From: Bacteroidetes bacterium UBA6161
GTDB lineage: Bacteria > Bacteroidota > Bacteroidia > NS11-12g > UBA955
NCBI GenBank assembly: GCA_002422315.1
Contig: DIUJ01000049.1
Coordinates: 87,100-151,099 of the forward strand
Length of the DNA: 64,000 nt
Direction of reading: 5' to 3'
The first letter of the stretch is position 1; each line of letters opens with the position of its first letter. Positions 62,209 to 64,000 of this stretch are shown here, in pieces. The translations under genes and the position numbers were made by a program. Below the pieces are notes generated by a model, which was not told the origin of the DNA, made no database searches, and saw only the letters and a list, made by a program, of their open reading frames with translations.

Positions 62209-62216
62209 TACTTTTG
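62209..62216 (+). promoter_or_regulatory. -7 element TACTTTTG of the DUF486 gene
   Basis: Exact TAnnTTTG 5 bp before the ATG at 62222, back to back with the proline dehydrogenase promoter 57 bp away. In-frame upstream ATGs (62093, 62204) precede it and are unlikely to be used. Confidence 0.6.
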
Positions 62217-62221
62217 TGGGT

Positions 62222-62590
62222 ATGAAATCGGTATATACTATAAGCCTTTTGGTTTTGTCCAATGTATTTATGACTATAGCATGGTATGGCCATCTAAAAT
62301 TCAAGGATTTAACATGGTTTTCTAAATTAGGTTTACCAGCTATCATTTTACTAAGTTGGGGCATAGCTTTATTTGAATACATGGCCCAAGTACCTGCAAA
62401 CAAAATGGGTTACCAAGGAAATGGAGGGCCTTTTAATTTATGGCAATTAAAAGTAATCCAAGAAGTAATAACACTAGTGGTATTTACCATTTTCACATTG
62501 CTTGTTTTTAAAACAGAATCTTTTAGGCTAAACCATGCTATTGGTTTTGTTTTTCTTATCTTAGCGGTTTATTTTATCTTTAAAAAATGA
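62222..62590 (+). CDS. DMT family membrane protein (DUF486)
   Basis: A 122-residue protein with four helices and the family features MTIAWYGHLKFKDL, SWGIALFEYMAQVPANKMGY, GPFNLWQLKVIQEVITLVVFTIFTLLVF and a C-terminal VYFIFKK. It belongs to the drug/metabolite transporter superfamily's smallest members; substrate unknown. Translation from 62222 is decided by the promoter. It overlaps the TPR gene by 4 bp. Confidence 0.9.
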   Translation: MKSVYTISLLVLSNVFMTIAWYGHLKFKDLTWFSKLGLPAIILLSWGIALFEYMAQVPANKMGYQGNGGPFNLWQLKVIQEVITLVVFTIFTLLVFKTESFRLNHAIGFVFLILAVYFIFKK

Positions 62591-63186
62591 AAAGTATTTT
62601 CTTGTTTTTTCTTCAATTTTTCACTTTAGGATTTGTTTTGGCACAATCAGATTCGTATACTTCTGGTATGATAGCCATGCAAGAGGGGCAATACCGCATA
62701 GCCGAAAGTTATTTTCATTCTGCCTTGCAGCAAGAGCCTAAAAACCTTCATATTCTCAACGTATTGGCTAGCTGTTATACCAAACAGAAAAAATATGCAG
62801 AAGCCGATAGTTTGCTTGAATTAGGCTCTGAGATAGATTCTACATTTGAAGTATTGTACCAAAGCAAAGCAGAAAATGCAAGCAGATGGAAGAAATACAG
62901 TTTGGCTGCATTAAATTACGAAAAACATATTCATAAATGTGAGGCCAAACAAAAAACTGCTCCTATGTCTGCTTACCACTTGGTAATGAACTTGACACAG
63001 CTTTTATACACAGAAGGAATAAATGAAGAGGAAAAGAACAAGATTTTTTTATATGGTCAAAAGTTTGTAGACCAAATGCCTGACTACCCTCAAGTACAAG
63101 ACATCCGCAAAATAATGCTTTTACTTCGCGATGAATTTCCAAGTAATCTAAAAGAAGGGGAGAAATGGAAGAAGGAAAGTAGGTGA
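62587..63186 (+). CDS. Secreted TPR protein
   Basis: A 199-residue exported protein (signal peptide to about residue 19) with tetratricopeptide repeats in about 22-90 (SGMIAMQEGQYRIAESYFHSALQQEP, HILNVLASCYTKQKKYAEADSLLELG). It probably mediates protein contacts in the periplasm. It starts within the ATGA overlap with the DUF486 gene. Confidence 0.82.
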   Translation: MKSIFLFFLQFFTLGFVLAQSDSYTSGMIAMQEGQYRIAESYFHSALQQEPKNLHILNVLASCYTKQKKYAEADSLLELGSEIDSTFEVLYQSKAENASRWKKYSLAALNYEKHIHKCEAKQKTAPMSAYHLVMNLTQLLYTEGINEEEKNKIFLYGQKFVDQMPDYPQVQDIRKIMLLLRDEFPSNLKEGEKWKKESR

Positions 63187-63248
63187 TTTATCTTAGCTAT
63201 AACTCATTCCTGGTTTATACGAGCCAAAATATCGTAAATTTTTAGAGT

Positions 63249-63540
63249 ATGAGTTTAAAAAAAATGCAAGTTGAAGGAAAAGAAATAACTATTCTTTTTC
63301 AGATTAAACAAGAGTATATTTTACTTTCCTATATGCTGAAAGCCAACGGCGGCAATTTTTTCATTTCGGATTGGCTTCGTAATAGGAGTACCTTTGAGTA
63401 ACTAGGGATTTGGAATCGGTTTACAACCCCGATTTTAATTATGGCGAAATCATTATTAAAAGTCATGCATGGTTAAATATCTACAAATTAAGCGTTAAAG
63501 AAGGGGTTGAAAGAAAAAACGCAATTGGATTATATAATAT
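63249..63540 (+). pseudogene. KilA-N domain protein, decayed
   Basis: Frame 1 (63249-63398) reads MSLKKMQVEGKEITILFQIK... to NFFISDWLRNRSTFE, then a TAA at 63399 where the family has Phe (STxEFLGxWE). The next codons give LGIW, then one G is missing and the reading continues in another frame as ESVYNPDFNYGEIIIKSHAWLNIYKLSVKEGVERKNAIGLY (63411-63534). These match KilA-N phage-type proteins in order. One nonsense codon and one frameshift are thus visible, and the C-terminus is replaced by the repeat array. Alternatively a sequencing error caused the shift, but the stop and lost end indicate decay. Confidence 0.8.
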
Positions 63541-63541
63541 T

Positions 63542-63835
63542 ATGTCGCCACTACGTGGCCGTGTTGGTATTGGGTTATTTTATTTTTTATTATTATGTCG
63601 CTACTACGTGGCTGGGTTGGTATTTGGTTGTTTTATTTTTTATTAATATGTCGCCACTACGTGGCTGGGTTGGTATTTGGTTGTTGGATTCTATTAATAT
63701 GTCGCCACTATGTGGCTGGGTGGTATTTGGTTGTTTTATTTTTTATTAATATGTCGCCACTATGTGGCTGGGTGGTATTTGGTTGTTGGATTCTATTAAT
63801 ATGTCGCCACTACGTGGCTGGGTTGTATTTGGGAT
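63542..63835 (+). repeat. Tandem array of six GCCAC-TAC-GTGGC hairpins, period 50-53 bp
   Basis: Units start with ATGTCGCCACTACGTGGC at 63542, 63595, 63648, 63699, 63751 and 63801. Each can form a 5-bp stem with a 3-base loop; the only stem change (GCTAC in unit 2) keeps G-T pairing. Spacers alternate between two kinds (GGTTGTTTTATTTTTTATT and GGTTGTTGGATTCTATT), so units 2-3 and 4-5 look like copies of a 103-bp pair. The frames through it (MSPLRGWVGIW...) are repeat-derived and not genes. Confidence 0.9.
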
Positions 63836-63873
63836 TAAATTGTTAGGATATAAAAAATTATCTTTAAATAAAA

Positions 63874-64000
63874 CATTCCCAAGCTCCAGAGGAGCGAAAT
63901 CATAATAGAAATCAATCAATCAACATTCCCAAGCTCCAGAGGAGCGAAATCATAATAGGAAATCGATCAATCAATATTCCCAAGCTCCAGAGGAGCGAAA
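63874..64000 (+). repeat. Tandem array of GCTCC-AGA-GGAGC hairpins, period 50-51 bp, cut by window edge
   Basis: CATTCCCAAGCTCCAGAGG and the rest of the unit start at 63874, 63924 and 63975 (third with T for C). Each carries the perfect stem GCTCC-AGA-GGAGC followed by GAAATCATAATAG and an AATCAATCAATCA spacer. The array runs on beyond 64000. Same stem-loop geometry and nearly the same period as the preceding array, but different stem sequence. Confidence 0.9.

Noticed and set aside
63410..63846. Three overlapping frames with repeated MSPLRGWVGIW-like peptides
   Set aside because: They are read-through of the tandem hairpin array (period not a multiple of 3 in all units) and the second half of the KilA-N pseudogene.
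63542..64000. CRISPR array
   Set aside because: The spacers between hairpins are near-identical to each other and AT-rich, and no cas genes are present; tandem repeats instead.

Overview
This 64-kb window comes from the chromosome of a member of the Bacteroidota. It is AT-rich (about one third G+C by eye). Many genes are preceded by the Bacteroidota-type -7 promoter element TAnnTTTG instead of E. coli-like promoters, and Shine-Dalgarno sequences are essentially absent. Other lineage signs are C-terminal sorting tails of the type IX secretion kind, a purH-mreBCD-PBP2 cell-shape locus, many short secreted or lipoproteins of unknown function, and a DPP4 plus POT peptide-utilisation pair. I see no rRNA or tRNA gene. 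The exact genus cannot be told from the sequence alone.

Layout. 1-3.2 kb: a minus-strand operon of UbiA prenyltransferase, type III polyketide synthase, methyltransferase and FAD oxidoreductase (cut by the left edge), a small specialised-metabolite cluster. 3.3-7.3 kb: an accessory strip in which three same-direction gene units (lipoprotein; Fic protein with a six-fold cgtatc operator; MORN-repeat lipoprotein plus membrane protein) are each followed by a degenerate copy of one intergenic repeat. 7.4-11.8 kb: two SGNH-like proteins and an MBOAT acyltransferase, probably surface-glycan O-acylation. 11.7-14.5 kb: hybrid histidine kinase and response regulator. 14.8-20.6 kb: purH, mreB, mreC, mreD and PBP2. 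20.7-30.4 kb: EEP-family protein, polyphosphate kinase, DUF2461, TauE-like permease, topoisomerase IV subunit A, PGRP amidase, flavin-binding protein. 30.4-38.8 kb: POT transporter, DPP4, glycolate-oxidase-like FAD protein, deoxyhypusine-synthase-like protein, SulP transporter. 38.8-40.3 kb: a small minus-strand operon.

40.6-42.2 kb is the most interesting locus. It holds a DpnI homologue (an endonuclease of the family that cuts only adenine-methylated GATC), a small DpnD-like partner, the decapitated N-terminus of a Dam-type GATC methylase just upstream of dpnI, and, tail to tail, an intact small Dam-like adenine methyltransferase. Counted by eye, GATC is strongly depleted in the window (about 34 sites), yet three of these sites lie within 155 bp at the promoter and start of the intact methyltransferase. 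This looks like a locus that switched from GATC methylation to restriction of methylated GATC.

42.3-63.2 kb is a mixture of housekeeping and accessory genes: GDPD, alpha/beta hydrolase, cupin, AlkC/D-like repair, bestrophin, GT39, AbgT transporter, an MFS remnant, an alpha-oxoamine synthase, an rRNA m5C methyltransferase, a Cys-rich lipoprotein next to an XRE regulator, proline dehydrogenase and DUF486. The right edge (63.2-64 kb) is decayed: a KilA-N pseudogene runs into two arrays of short hairpins with the same period of about 50 bp, the second continuing past the window end.
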